A stretch of 64,000 nt of DNA from Streptomyces sp. NBC_00414 (GCF_036038375.1 NZ_CP107935.1:124001-188000), one strand, 5' to 3'; positions 1-8,114 are shown, counted from the first letter of the stretch. Translations and numbers: made by a program. The notes: generated by a model not told the origin, from the letters alone.

Positions 1-1
1 G

Positions 2-433
2 CCCTGGTCCGGACTGGACAGCTCGGCGCACGGTGTCCTGGCGGAGATCATGAACGAGATCACGCGAGCGGGCGGCACCCTCGTGTTCACCGACCACCGC
101 GAGTCGGTGGTCCAGGCGAACGCGACCCGGATCTACCGTGTCGCCGGGGGAAGCGTGACCCTCGACGAGAACCCCACCCGCGTGGCACGGCCGACTGAGA
201 CCCGGCTGGTCCTCAGGGCACCGGTGAACGAGTACGGGATTCCCCGCACCGCGGACTGGCGGTCCCGCGCCGGCGTGGTCACCGCGCACGACAACGGCGC
301 GCACACCACGATCCATGTCACCAGCGCGTACGCGGACGAACTGATCCTGGCCGCCCTGCACGAAGGATGGTCGATGGTGGAAGCGGGCACGGTGAACACC
401 CCCCAGGTCTCCGTCCACGGCGGTGCTTCATGA
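2..433 (+). CDS. ABC transporter ATP-binding protein, C-terminal part (5' end outside window)
   Basis: Only the last ~143 codons are present; the reading frame is open to the left edge. The visible part contains the D-loop (SGLD, about residue 3 of the fragment) and the H-loop histidine in the motif VFTDHRE, both typical of the ABC ATPase catalytic core. A ~75-residue C-terminal extension follows. The stop codon overlaps the start of the next gene (ATGA), which encodes a membrane protein, so the two form an exporter of ATPase plus permease. The Walker A and signature motifs lie outside the window. The substrate cannot be told from this fragment. Family assignment is secure from the two motifs and the gene pairing. 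Confidence 0.8.
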   Translation, partial: PWSGLDSSAHGVLAEIMNEITRAGGTLVFTDHRESVVQANATRIYRVAGGSVTLDENPTRVARPTETRLVLRAPVNEYGIPRTADWRSRAGVVTAHDNGAHTTIHVTSAYADELILAALHEGWSMVEAGTVNTPQVSVHGGAS

Positions 434-1089
434 TCGCGCTGTGCCGCTACACCATGGCGGTCATGCTGCACTCGCAGCGCTACATGCATCCGATGCTGCT
501 GTTCGTCGCCGTCGCCGTCATCTTCACCGGAAGTTCCGACTCGGTACCGGTGGCTGCGATCTACGGGCCCGTCTCGGGCGTGCTGTTCGTCTGCTCGGCC
601 TGGCTGACCGCCGCCCTGGTGAACGTCGAGGATCCGGTACGGCGCGTCATCTCCGTGGTCCACGCCGGCCGATCGCGTTCCGTGCTCCTCGCGACCGTGC
701 TGGTGGCCCTGGCCATGAGTCTCCTCGTCTCCGGCGTGCTGCTCTTCTCACCGCTGGTGATAGGCGACCACTCGATCACCCCCGACGACCTCATGGTCGG
801 TGTGCTGGCCCAGTTGACGGGTGCGAGCACCGGGGTGGCGATCGGTCTGATCGTGTCCCGCCTGGTGATCCGCCGCACCGGCTACGCGCTGGTCACGGCT
901 CTGGTGCTCATGGCGGCCCTCAGTTTCACGCAGGGCCTTCCGCCGATCAACCGACTGATCCGTCTCCTGGCGTACACGCCCGACGCCCCCGGCCTGCTAC
1001 CGGCGACGGCGGGATGCGCGGCCGTCGCGGTGGCACTGTTGGCGGCAAGCACGCTCTTCACCGATTTCATCGCCGCCCGCCGGGACTGA
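430..1089 (+). CDS. ABC transporter permease (membrane subunit)
   Basis: A 219-residue hydrophobic protein with about six predicted membrane segments (for example the stretches around residues 14-32, 38-58, 82-104, 122-140, 148-165 and 190-210). The start is the ATG whose last bases form the stop of the ATPase gene (ATGA overlap), showing translational coupling. It lacks an extracellular substrate-binding domain and resembles the small membrane subunits that pair with one ATPase in actinomycete drug or antibiotic exporters. No sequence-specific family name is recognised, so the function rests on topology and coupling. A hairpin directly downstream probably ends the operon. Confidence 0.7.
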   Translation: MIALCRYTMAVMLHSQRYMHPMLLFVAVAVIFTGSSDSVPVAAIYGPVSGVLFVCSAWLTAALVNVEDPVRRVISVVHAGRSRSVLLATVLVALAMSLLVSGVLLFSPLVIGDHSITPDDLMVGVLAQLTGASTGVAIGLIVSRLVIRRTGYALVTALVLMAALSFTQGLPPINRLIRLLAYTPDAPGLLPATAGCAAVAVALLAASTLFTDFIAARRD

Positions 1090-1096
1090 GGCCCGC

Positions 1097-1128
1097 ACCC
1101 GTCCGTACCCCCGCAGGTCCGGACGGGT
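1097..1128 (+). terminator. Hairpin terminator after the ABC operon
   Basis: Perfect 9-bp arms ACCCGTCCG (1097-1105) and CGGACGGGT (1120-1128) lie 7 bases after the permease stop. No T-run follows, as is common for Streptomyces terminators. The right arm lies inside the first copy of a 23-bp tandem repeat. Confidence 0.55.
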
Positions 1129-1158
1129 ATCGAGCGCAGGTCCGGACGGGTATCGAGC
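1113..1158. repeat. Two tandem copies of a 23-bp sequence
   Basis: The unit beginning GCAGGTCCGGACGGGTAT occurs at 1113-1135 and 1136-1158 with no mismatch. Each copy could pair with the upstream ACCCGTCCG arm, so the duplication offers two alternative hairpins. Origin is probably slippage. Confidence 0.85.
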
Positions 1159-1865
1159 ACGACTTCCCCAGCCCTCGACGCCGCCCATACCGTCGTGCGC
1201 GCCGACCCTGATCGGGCGGGCAGCTTCTTTCCGTCAATCGTCCGGCTGCGCGCCAGGGCGGGGCCGTTTCCCGTCTCCCCATGGGAGACAGATGGGAGGA
1301 AGATCTTCCCGATCGAGGCCGGCCAGGGCGAGCGAAAGCCGAGTAGGGCTAGGTAGCGGAACCGGATGGAAGCCGGTAGGAACGCTGACCGGGCTTTGCG
1401 TCGGCGCAACCGTTGATCCGGACGATGCCTGACAGCTTCGGGTGACCATCTCGCAGAACAGCAACACCAAACTTCGCGACGTGGCCCAAGCGGTGGTCGC
1501 TGCGACCACCCGGCAGGAACCGCTGCCCGAGAAGTTCCAACGGCACCCGGCGGCGGCACTGGCCGCCCATCCGTAGAGATAGACCTACATCGATCAGGCT
1601 GGCGTGAATCAGACGAACCAGCCTGTCTGTACCAGGCGCGCGATCCGACGACCGCGTACGGGCGTGGCGCCCCTCGCCAAGCTCGCGGCGGACTTGAAGC
1701 TGTTCGCCAAGGCTCCGCAGGGCTTCAGGAACGGATTCCGTACTGCGCCGATTCCAGGGCCACCGCACGCCAACTGCCGGACTCTCAGAAGCTGCAGCTG
1801 AAGAATCCGCCTCGTATCAGTGGGCGCGGCGGCGACATTCCCGGAAGCACCGGCGCGGTTCTGCC
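1159..1865. other. Intergenic region without a recognisable gene
   Basis: About 700 bases between the ABC operon and the convergent flavoprotein gene. Short open frames exist on both strands, but none has a credible ribosome binding site, a recognisable protein family or consistent G/C-rich third positions. It may hold decayed coding sequence. Confidence 0.5.
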
Positions 1866-2555
1866 CTACTCCAGCCCGCGCTTGCCCGGTGCCCAGAACG
1901 GCTTCGTGAGTACCGCCCGTCGGTCCCAGCCGGCCTCTCGCACGAGCACCTGCCGCACGTGCTGCACGGTCCGCGCCTCCCCGGCGACGTACGCGATCCC
2001 GCCCGCCTCGGGGGCAAGGCGTCGCACCGCATCCGGAAGCGAAGTACCACTCCTGATGATCCAGTCGAGGCGGTGCGAGTACGGCAGGGGGAGCCGGTCG
2101 GCAGCCGTCTCCGTTTCGATGCAGCCGGAGATCCGCGCCCCGTCAGGCAGTGCGCCCAGCATCGCGCCGAAGGCGACCGACGCCGTCTCCTCCCCGACGA
2201 ACACGTGGTGCGCGGCGTCGGGCCGCAGCACGAACGCCCCTTCCGGCTTGCGCATGCGGACCCGGTCGCCGACTGTCACGCTGCTCCCCCACCGTGCTCC
2301 GGGGCCACCCCCGGGGTGATCCAGCACGCACAACTCGACTGCGCCCGACGGGTCGTAGCGCCAGATCGAGTACGTGCGCAGAGTCAGCCCGTCGCCGACC
2401 ATGACCCTCACCTGCTGTCCGGGACGGACGGTCAGCCCGGACAGGGCCTCGCCCTCGATACGCAGGCGACGGAGCCGGGCGGCGACAGGTTCGGTCTCGG
2501 TGACCGTGCCCTGAAGCGTCAGCAGGTCCAGGAGGGGGGAGAGCAGGGCAGCCAT
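1866..2555 (-). CDS. Siderophore-interacting protein (FAD-binding ferric-siderophore reductase family)
   Basis: A 229-residue flavoprotein-like protein. The N-terminal half has the FAD-binding motif of this family (RTYSIWRYD, about residues 60-68, equivalent to RxYTxR), followed by GPGARW. The C-terminal half has the NAD(P)H-binding-like part (VFVGEETA near 118 and AYVAGEA near 188). Family members release iron from ferric siderophores in the cytoplasm by reduction. The start was chosen at 2555 because AGGAGT lies just upstream; an in-frame codon 12 residues earlier has no such site. The gene stands alone behind a strong inverted repeat, suggesting repressor control. No siderophore synthesis genes are adjacent. 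Family membership is fairly sure; the substrate is unknown. Confidence 0.8.
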   Translation of the reverse strand: MAALLSPLLDLLTLQGTVTETEPVAARLRRLRIEGEALSGLTVRPGQQVRVMVGDGLTLRTYSIWRYDPSGAVELCVLDHPGGGPGARWGSSVTVGDRVRMRKPEGAFVLRPDAAHHVFVGEETASVAFGAMLGALPDGARISGCIETETAADRLPLPYSHRLDWIIRSGTSLPDAVRRLAPEAGGIAYVAGEARTVQHVRQVLVREAGWDRRAVLTKPFWAPGKRGLE

Positions 2556-2619
2556 GGGACTCCTCGAAAACTCGTCGATGCGGTGGGGCACTGAAGGCCA
2601 ACATCAAACCGAACGCGAC

Positions 2620-2649
2620 ACTATCGCGTTTCTTTCAAAACGCGATAGT
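2620..2649. promoter_or_regulatory. Perfect 12-bp inverted repeat upstream of the flavoprotein gene (candidate operator)
   Basis: ACTATCGCGTTT (2620-2631), a 6-base spacer, then AAACGCGATAGT (2638-2649). It sits 65-94 bases upstream of the chosen start. The form, 12-bp arms centred on CTATCGCG, resembles TetR-family operators. A partial extra half-site (AACGCGACACTATCGCG) overlaps its left side. Position and symmetry suggest repressor binding; the cognate regulator is not in the neighbourhood. Confidence 0.6.
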
Positions 2650-3246
2650 ACTCGTCTGTGTGTGTGTCTGGTTCGGCTACGCCGGGGTCCTTCGCGCCAC
2701 GATCAGTAGACCGACTTGGCGAGGGTCGGGGCCTTGGCATATGCGGAGCTGAGACGGACAGTTGGGGGCCCTGCTGGTAACGGCGACACCGGGGTCGCGC
2801 CGCCGTGCACCTGATGCGCCCAGCCCAGATCCAGCTTCGCCTGGAAGCGCGGGGAGGGTATTGACCCGGCCGGACCGGCCTGGACAGGTGAGCGCCGATC
2901 AATCCCGGCAACAACCCACACGGCGCCTCGCTGCCCGGCGGGACGCCACCACGCACCTGCAGGATTTCGCCGACCAACTCGAACCGCACCTGGCGAGCGA
3001 CGACCACCGCGCGTGGGTGCTCATCACCGCCACCTGCTCCGTACCCAGCCCACACGACACCGCACCACCGGTGAACCCTCACGCAGCAGACCCGGGCATG
3101 ACCGACAGACACCCTCTGGCTCACCGAGACGACGTGCGGCGAGACGACATGCGGCACCACTTCACCACAACCGCGTCCTGCTCCTGTGCGTCCTACTGCT
3201 GAACGCCGGCAGAAGGCGGCTACCCCGGGGGATCGAGACGCGAGTC
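2650..3246. other. Intergenic region without a recognisable gene
   Basis: Nearly 600 bases with a TG-repeat tract near 2657-2670 and several short open frames of low coding quality on both strands. No RNA gene, repeat array or known domain is visible. Confidence 0.45.
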
Positions 3247-3690
3247 ATGCAAAAGCACGCAATTGTCCGGCACATCACACGGCTCTTCCGGCCGCCGCGT
3301 GATGCAAGACGGCCGCCCACGTTCGCCCGGCAACTGGTGGGGCTCTGGCTGTTCGCGCTTGCCTTCGGGGCCGGGCTCACCGTGATCGGCTGGGACGCCG
3401 AGTTCGGGATGGGACTGCTGCTCCTCTTCTATGGCGACATCATCGACGGGGTGCGGTACCGCTGGACGGCCGCACTGGCAGCGGTGACAGTCCTGTTGGC
3501 TGCCAGCCGGCTCACAAAGGCCGTCCTGCCCGGCTCCCTCGACGACGCCTGGGCGCAGAGCATTGGCTCCGCTGCCGGTATCACACTCGGGCTGGCAGTG
3601 AGCGCCGCGATCACACGGCTTCCAGAGCGCCGACCGCATCGGCCCGCCGGGGGACACGACTCCGGGTCCGGCGGTCAAGACTCCCGGTAA
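3247..3690 (+). CDS. Small predicted membrane protein, function unknown
   Basis: 147 residues. After a basic N-terminus (about 30 residues rich in Arg and His) there are three to four hydrophobic segments: roughly 31-48 (LWLFALAFGAGLTVIGW), 53-65, 73-88 and 105-122. The last 25 residues are polar and Gly/Ser rich. The ATG at 3247 is the first start that places the hydrophobic core at a sensible position; the same frame extends upstream without a convincing start. No family is recognised. Neighbouring genes give no functional clue, since the closest downstream gene is a convergent toxin-antitoxin pair. Confidence 0.5.
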   Translation: MQKHAIVRHITRLFRPPRDARRPPTFARQLVGLWLFALAFGAGLTVIGWDAEFGMGLLLLFYGDIIDGVRYRWTAALAAVTVLLAASRLTKAVLPGSLDDAWAQSIGSAAGITLGLAVSAAITRLPERRPHRPAGGHDSGSGGQDSR

Positions 3691-4084
3691 AGGGAAAGGG
3701 CCGCCGACCTCGGTGACAACAAACTTGCCTTTGTGACACCTATCTCGCTTCAGCTCAGTAGACTGATTTATAGGAGTCATGAACTCGGGGTGGCTAAAAC
3801 CGAAGCCCCGATTGTCGCGGTCGCTTGCGAAGCCGCGGTCTCCCCTGCAGCCGAAGACGGCCAGAAATCGTTCACTTGAGCCGTGCGGCGTCTTCGATCG
3901 GCGCTTGATACGTTCGGCGTGGGAAACGCCTACGCCGCTGAGGCTGCGCCGGCCGAGCCGGCTTTCGGCTTACAGGCCGTCGAGCTGCCGGGATTGGCGG
4001 CGTCTGCAGGAATGCTCACGGCTCTGTCCGCGTTCGAGGTCTCTCGTCACAGAAGACCGGTAGATCCTGCTCTGCGGACAGGAT
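3691..4084. other. Intergenic region, nothing identified
   Basis: About 390 bases between the small membrane protein gene and the convergent toxin gene. A relatively AT-rich patch around 3750-3780 could hold a promoter, but no gene follows it. No repeats or hairpins of note were found. Confidence 0.4.
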
Positions 4085-4456
4085 TCAGCCGGTGGACCAG
4101 GCACGCAGTTGTGCGGCGATCTCCTGCACACCTGCCCCCTTGTGTTTGGCGCGCATAACCAGTGCGAGGGCCCCTTCCGGCTCGTAGTGCAGGACATGCC
4201 TGTTGGTGTTCAGGAACACCTCGGCGGCCATCCAGGCGAAGAAGAGGTTCTTGTCTTCCAGGGGCTCGTGCAGGGCGATCGACTCGATCATTGCGGCCCC
4301 TTTGAGCCAGTCGCTGGCATAGACATCCCGCCCCATGTAGTGCGCTTGCACACGGGCGCAGACGCCGTCCAGAACTCCGAGATCCAGGCAGGCGGGATCG
4401 CCAGGCAGGGTCTGGGCGATCTGTAGCAGTTCCTGCGGGGTGAGGTACCGGGTCAC
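4085..4456 (-). CDS. Doc/Fic-like toxin of a toxin-antitoxin pair
   Basis: 123 residues, the usual size of Doc toxins. The C-terminal half carries ALHEPLEDKN followed by AWMAAEVFLNTN (about residues 75-98), which aligns with the Fic/Doc core (H-x-F-x-D-x-N-K-R, then AxxxxxxFLxxNG). The canonical HPFxDGNKR is replaced by HEPLEDKNL, a form common in actinomycete Doc relatives. The catalytic His and the Asp-Lys-Asn cluster remain, while the terminal Arg is not obvious. The GTG start overlaps the antitoxin stop (GTGA), so the toxin is made by coupled translation. Known Doc kinases phosphorylate elongation factor Tu; whether this variant does is unknown. Confidence 0.65.
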   Translation of the reverse strand: MTRYLTPQELLQIAQTLPGDPACLDLGVLDGVCARVQAHYMGRDVYASDWLKGAAMIESIALHEPLEDKNLFFAWMAAEVFLNTNRHVLHYEPEGALALVMRAKHKGAGVQEIAAQLRAWSTG

Positions 4457-4758
4457 GCGGCGTGGCCGTGGCGCTGAACGTCGTGCAGGTCGCGGCTGCT
4501 CATCGGTGCCGGGTCCGGCCAGGCGGTGTGGTCCTCGCCGGTGGTGTGGGTGTCCTGGGTGTCGAAGACCTGCGCCAGGCGGCGGGCGCGGTCTCCGGCG
4601 TCGCTGAGAGCCTTGAGGAACGGATCGGCGGCGGCAGCGAGTGCGGCGTCCCGTACGAACGCCTCGGGTGTCTTGCCGACGAGGCGTGCGGCCTTCTCCA
4701 GGCGGGCGTACTCGTCCGCGTCGAAGGGCGGCGGGCCCTGGAATCCGTTCTGATCCAT
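4453..4758 (-). CDS. Antitoxin partner of the Doc/Fic-like toxin
   Basis: 101 residues, encoded directly upstream of and overlapping the Doc-like gene, as antitoxins usually are. The middle part, ARLVGKTPEAFVRDAALAAA (about residues 22-41), has the helix-turn-helix spacing of ribbon-helix-helix/CopG-type DNA-binding antitoxins. The C-terminus is acidic and polar, suited to neutralising the toxin. The ATG at 4758 follows repeats that look like an autoregulatory operator. Assignment rests on gene order, size and the partial motif rather than strong family similarity. Confidence 0.6.
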   Translation of the reverse strand: MDQNGFQGPPPFDADEYARLEKAARLVGKTPEAFVRDAALAAAADPFLKALSDAGDRARRLAQVFDTQDTHTTGEDHTAWPDPAPMSSRDLHDVQRHGHAA

Positions 4759-4803
4759 GACAGGCACGGTACCAGCGAGCCCGGCCCCGGCCGAGGCCGT
4801 TCG

Positions 4804-4870
4804 GACAAGCAGCACTTTCCACGGGTGCGGGACAAGCAGCGCTTTCCACGGGTGCGGGACAAGCCGCACG
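4804..4870. repeat. 27-bp direct repeats upstream of the toxin-antitoxin pair (candidate operator)
   Basis: Two full copies of a unit starting GGACAAGCAGC and ending CCACGGGTGCG (4804-4830 and 4831-4857) differ at one base. A third partial copy starts at 4858 (GGACAAGCCGC). They lie 46-112 bases upstream of the antitoxin start. Tandem repeats at this position are typical binding sites for antitoxin or toxin-antitoxin autorepressor complexes. Confidence 0.75.
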
Positions 4871-5055
4871 AGACGGCTGTGCGGCACGGCCCGGCCGCCC
4901 TGCTCCGGAGTTCCGCGTGCTGACTGTGTTGGCGGTCCCCCGGTTCCGCACGTCCCGCAGGTCTGTCCCGGCGCGGGGGTACACGTACCGCTTGACGCGT
5001 GAGCGGGTGCGGTGGCCGGCCGTGGTGGACCGGGCCAGGCAGATTGTGGTGCAAG

Positions 5056-5270
5056 CACGCGTCGTTGAACGTCACGCTGCGACAGGTGATGTACCGGCTG
5101 GTCTCCGAGGGTGTCTTGCCGCGCACGGCCCCGACGTACCGCCCGCCTGTCCGCGCACCTGGCGCAGGCACGGCGGGAGGGCCGTTTCCCCCTGGTCGAC
5201 ACCGTCCGTGGAGTCCACGTCCCGCCGGTCTGGCCCGACGCGACCGCTTTGCCAAGGCCGAGCGTCTCTG
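5056..5270 (+). pseudogene. Frameshifted fragment of a conserved mobile-element-type protein
   Basis: One frame reads VTLRQVMYRLVSEGVLPRT and APTYR (about 5069-5141). One base later the next frame continues RLSAHLAQARREGRFPLVD (about 5143-5199). Together they match a conserved phage/plasmid motif of the form LTLRQxxYRLVxxG..P.T..xYKRLSxxLxxARxxGxxP. An extra C near 5142 breaks the frame, and neither end of the protein is present. The full family name is not certain. It is a relic, not a working gene. Confidence 0.5.
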
Positions 5271-5371
5271 GGGCGCGCGGCGGCCGCAAGCATTCGATCG
5301 GCTGGGCCGTGCAGCCGCCGCACGGCCCAGCGTGTCGATTCACCGATCAGTCGACAACCCAGTTCCGGTCA

Positions 5372-5845
5372 CTACGGTTCGAAGGCTCGCAGGGTGTCGT
5401 CGCCGTCGGTCCATGAGACCCCGAGCCGCTGCCGGGCCAAGAGCCATCTGTCCCCGTCACGGCGGAACTCCCAGTCGTAGGGACCGCCCATGGAGTAGGG
5501 GGCAGAGGTCTTCCCCGGAGCGGTGACGGCGACGAACCACATGTACCCGATGCCGGTCGCCCGGTCACCCGCCACGTCCACGTGCATGTTGAGGATGTGG
5601 TGCTGGATGCTCGTGTAAGGCGACTCGGCCTCCTCCACCTTCGCGCGGATGGCCTTCCTTCCCTGGATTCGCTGCCAGGGCCCGAACTCCAGCACGGCGT
5701 CTTCGGCCCAGCAGGCGGACCAGGTCCGCCAGTCCTTGCGGTCCAGTGCCCGCCAGCCGCGGATCATGAGGGCGTGCAGGGCGTCCCGGTCCTCCAGGTC
5801 CCGCACTCTGCGCGTCAGGTCGTCGAGAGCGGGGGTGTGCAGCAT
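5372..5845 (-). CDS. SnoaL-like / NTF2-fold protein
   Basis: 157 residues with the pattern of SnoaL_4 proteins: an N-terminal helix pair containing DRDALHALMIRGWRALDRKD, WACWAEDAVLEFG-type strand, GRKAIRAKV, then HHILNMHVDV and a final EFRRDGDRWLLARQRL strand (about residues 125-140). Such alpha+beta barrels act as small-molecule isomerases, cyclases or dehydratases; none of the residues visible here fixes a reaction. The start follows GGAAGGAA by a good spacing. The gene lies 14 bases downstream of the SDR gene and is probably co-transcribed with it, so the two may act on the same small molecule. It is not a PhzA/B protein. Confidence 0.7.
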   Translation of the reverse strand: MLHTPALDDLTRRVRDLEDRDALHALMIRGWRALDRKDWRTWSACWAEDAVLEFGPWQRIQGRKAIRAKVEEAESPYTSIQHHILNMHVDVAGDRATGIGYMWFVAVTAPGKTSAPYSMGGPYDWEFRRDGDRWLLARQRLGVSWTDGDDTLRAFEP

Positions 5846-5859
5846 TCCGGTTCCTTCCG

Positions 5860-6597
5860 TCACTGGGCGCTCGCCGCAGGTCGTACGACGATCTCGTTCA
5901 CGTCGACGTGCGCCGGCTGGGAGATCGCGTAGGCGACGGCGTCCGCGATCGCGGACGCCGGCAGGGCCACGGCGCGGTAGGTCCGCATGGCCGCCCGGGC
6001 GGCCGGGTCCGCGATACCGTCGGCGAGTTCGGACTGCGTGACGCCCGGCGAGACCAGCGTGACCCGGACGTCGCCGGCGGACTCCTGACGCAGGCCCTCG
6101 GAGATCGCACGGACCGCGAACTTGGTGGCGCAGTACACCGCAGCGGTGGGAGAGACCTCGTGTGCGCCGACGGAGGCGATGTTCACGATGTGCCCGCCAC
6201 CTTGGGCGCGCATCACGGGCAAGACGGCGGAGATACCGTGCAGGACACCCCGCATGTTCACGTCGATCATGCGGTCCCACTCCTCCGTCCTGAGCGCCTC
6301 CAGCGGCGACAGCGGCATCACCCCGGCGTTGTTGACCATCACGTCCACGCGGCCGTATCGCTCTTCGGCCGCTGTCACGAAGTCCCGCACGTCGGCGGCC
6401 CCGGTCACGTCCAGCCGCTGGGTCGCCGCCGTGCCGCCCGCGGCGGTGATCTCCGTGACGATTTGGTCCAGGCGATCGGTGCGCCGTGCTCCCAGGAACA
6501 GGCGGTGGCCGTCGGCGGCGAGCCGGCGGGCGGTCGCCTCGCCGATCCCACTGCTGGCACCTGTGATCGCTACGACCTTGATTGTCCGGTCCGGCAT
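5860..6597 (-). CDS. Short-chain dehydrogenase/reductase (SDR)
   Basis: 245 residues, a standard classical SDR. The cofactor loop TGASSGIG is at about residues 13-20, and NNAG at about 90-93. The catalytic Ser is near IVNIAS, and YCATK supplies the Tyr and Lys. An Arg pair (GARRTDR) after the second strand favours NADP(H). The ending VDVNEIVVRPAAS is usual for clavaldehyde-dehydrogenase-like SDRs of unknown substrate in actinomycetes. It is divergent from an MmyB-like regulator across a strong inverted repeat, a common pairing in Streptomyces, so the regulator probably controls it. Confidence 0.88.
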   Translation of the reverse strand: MPDRTIKVVAITGASSGIGEATARRLAADGHRLFLGARRTDRLDQIVTEITAAGGTAATQRLDVTGAADVRDFVTAAEERYGRVDVMVNNAGVMPLSPLEALRTEEWDRMIDVNMRGVLHGISAVLPVMRAQGGGHIVNIASVGAHEVSPTAAVYCATKFAVRAISEGLRQESAGDVRVTLVSPGVTQSELADGIADPAARAAMRTYRAVALPASAIADAVAYAISQPAHVDVNEIVVRPAASAQ

Positions 6598-6661
6598 GAC
6601 TGCCCCTTATCTCTTTGGTAGGGCACCGAGTCTGGGCGAGGTGTTCCAGGCGGCCCAGGCC

Positions 6662-6698
6662 GTGTGCTGCCTGGGTGCGGTACACCCAGGCAGCACAC
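6662..6698. promoter_or_regulatory. Perfect 16-bp inverted repeat between divergent SDR and MmyB-like genes
   Basis: GTGTGCTGCCTGGGTG (6662-6677), loop CGGTA, CACCCAGGCAGCACAC (6683-6698). It lies 26 bases before the regulator start and 65 bases before the SDR start. The location in a divergent promoter region and the perfect symmetry indicate an operator, most simply for the adjacent regulator. Confidence 0.7.
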
Positions 6699-6723
6699 CG
6701 GGCCCGCGGCCTAGCCTGGGCAC

Positions 6724-7626
6724 ATGACCGACAACCAGCTGGGTGAATTCCTGCGGGCGCGCCGTGCGGCCGTGCGGCCGGACGAGGTGGGGATGCCGAG
6801 CCATGGCGTGCGGAGGGTCGCCGGGCTGCGCCGCGAAGAGGTCGCCGTACTGGCAGGGGTGAACGCGGACTACTACACCCGGCTGGAACAGGGCCGCGAG
6901 CGCCACCCGTCCGCGCAGGTGGTGGATGCGCTCAGCCGCGCGCTGCTACTGGATACCGACGCACAGGCGCACCTTCACCAACTGTCCGGAACCGCACCGT
7001 CCCAGCAGCCCGTCGCCGCCACCGGCCAGGTCGCCCCCGCCCTGCGCGTCCTGCTGGACGGCTACCCCAGCACTCCGGCGTTCGTCATCAACCCGGTCCT
7101 GGACATCCTGGCCGCCAACGCCCTGGCCGAGGCCCTGTACTCCCCCTTCGAAGCGATGGACAACCTGGCCCGCATGGTCTTCCTCGACCCGGCAGGTCGG
7201 CCCTTCCACCCCCGATGGGACTGGACAGCCGAGACGGTGGTAGGGCACCTGCGCCAGGCGTCCGGCGTCGACCCGGGCAGTCCGCGCCTACGGGCTCTCG
7301 TAGGCGAACTCAGCACGCGCAGCACGGACTTCACCCGGCTGTGGAACACCCACACCGTGCGCGGCAAGACCCGGGAAAACAAGCACCTCCACCACCCGGA
7401 CGTCGGCGGCATGACCCTCACCCACCACGCATTCGACGTGCGGGACGCCCCCGGCCAGCAGTTGATCATCTACCATGCCGAACACGGCAGCCCCAGCGCC
7501 GAGGCACTCAGCCTGCTCGGCTCCGTGCACGCGACGGCGACCGGCCTGACGGGGGCGCCCACGTCCGGTGGGCCTGGACCGACGGCGGGGCGCCGCTCGG
7601 CGACGCCATCGACCGGGCCGCACTGA
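6724..7626 (+). CDS. MmyB-like XRE-family transcriptional regulator
   Basis: 300 residues. N-terminal helix-turn-helix (about 5-75) with the hallmark RRVAGLRREEVAVLAGVNADYYTRLEQGRE of this class (residues ~33-62, quoted in part: GLRREEVAVLAGV). The C-terminal MmyB ligand-binding domain covers about 95-270. Such regulators usually control an adjacent divergent SDR, as here. The natural family end is near LLGSVHATATG (about residue 272). The remaining ~27 residues, rich in Gly, Pro and Thr, look like read-through into unrelated sequence. An overlapping frame there (to 7697) ends GYDSSDWFHTGNRHLTKH and resembles the tail of another decayed gene. Confidence 0.85.
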   Translation: MTDNQLGEFLRARRAAVRPDEVGMPSHGVRRVAGLRREEVAVLAGVNADYYTRLEQGRERHPSAQVVDALSRALLLDTDAQAHLHQLSGTAPSQQPVAATGQVAPALRVLLDGYPSTPAFVINPVLDILAANALAEALYSPFEAMDNLARMVFLDPAGRPFHPRWDWTAETVVGHLRQASGVDPGSPRLRALVGELSTRSTDFTRLWNTHTVRGKTRENKHLHHPDVGGMTLTHHAFDVRDAPGQQLIIYHAEHGSPSAEALSLLGSVHATATGLTGAPTSGGPGPTAGRRSATPSTGPH

Positions 7627-7805
7627 CCGCCGGGTACGACAGCTCCGACTGGTTTCACACCGGCAACCGCCACCTCACCAAGCACACCAGGGGCTGAACC
7701 GTTTCGCTCAGATCGGGACGCCCTTTCCAAGGGAGTGTCACTTTCACGGAGTTACCGTTGCATCGCCCCGGCTATGGCTCCACTCATGACCCGTCAGCAG
7801 TTTTG

Positions 7806-8114
7806 TCAGGGGACGTCCTGGCCGATCGCCCGGATCACGTCGGCAAGCCACACCAAGTGGTGACCCACGGCCTGGTCCTGGCGAGCAAGCAGATCCTCAA
7901 GATGCTGCCATGACTCCGAAAGCTGTCCGATCGTAAGGTCCTGGGGTTCGCTGCCGACGTCGTAGAGCTCGTCGACCGGGACAGACCAGAAGAGGTCTTC
8001 CTTGAGTGTCACGGTGGGCCCGGCCGACACTTCGATGTGCCGTGGCGCCACGTCCAAAGCGCGACGGAGTTGATCGATCGGGATCTGCACGGGTTCGCTG
8101 ACCATGGGCACCAT
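7806..8114 (-). CDS. Hypothetical protein
   Basis: 102 residues, soluble and acidic, with no recognised domain. It contains SEPVQIPIDQLRRALD near the N-terminus and a helical C-terminal half with repeated Trp, Leu and His residues (ESWQHLEDLLARQDQAVGHH). It lies 56 bases downstream of, and in line with, the phosphotransferase-like gene. Codon use matches its neighbours, which supports it being real. The start position could be the second Met (residue 4). No function can be given. Confidence 0.55.
   Translation of the reverse strand: MVPMVSEPVQIPIDQLRRALDVAPRHIEVSAGPTVTLKEDLFWSVPVDELYDVGSEPQDLTIGQLSESWQHLEDLLARQDQAVGHHLVWLADVIRAIGQDVP

Noticed and set aside
4804..4870. CRISPR-like repeats
   Set aside because: Only 2.4 adjacent copies with no spacers and no cas genes; they fit an operator better.
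5372..5845. PhzA/B candidate among the NTF2-fold proteins (also 13165-13926, 16128-16508, 30696-31061)
   Set aside because: All have generic SnoaL motifs and lack PhzA/B sequence features. Three of the four also lie far outside the cluster.
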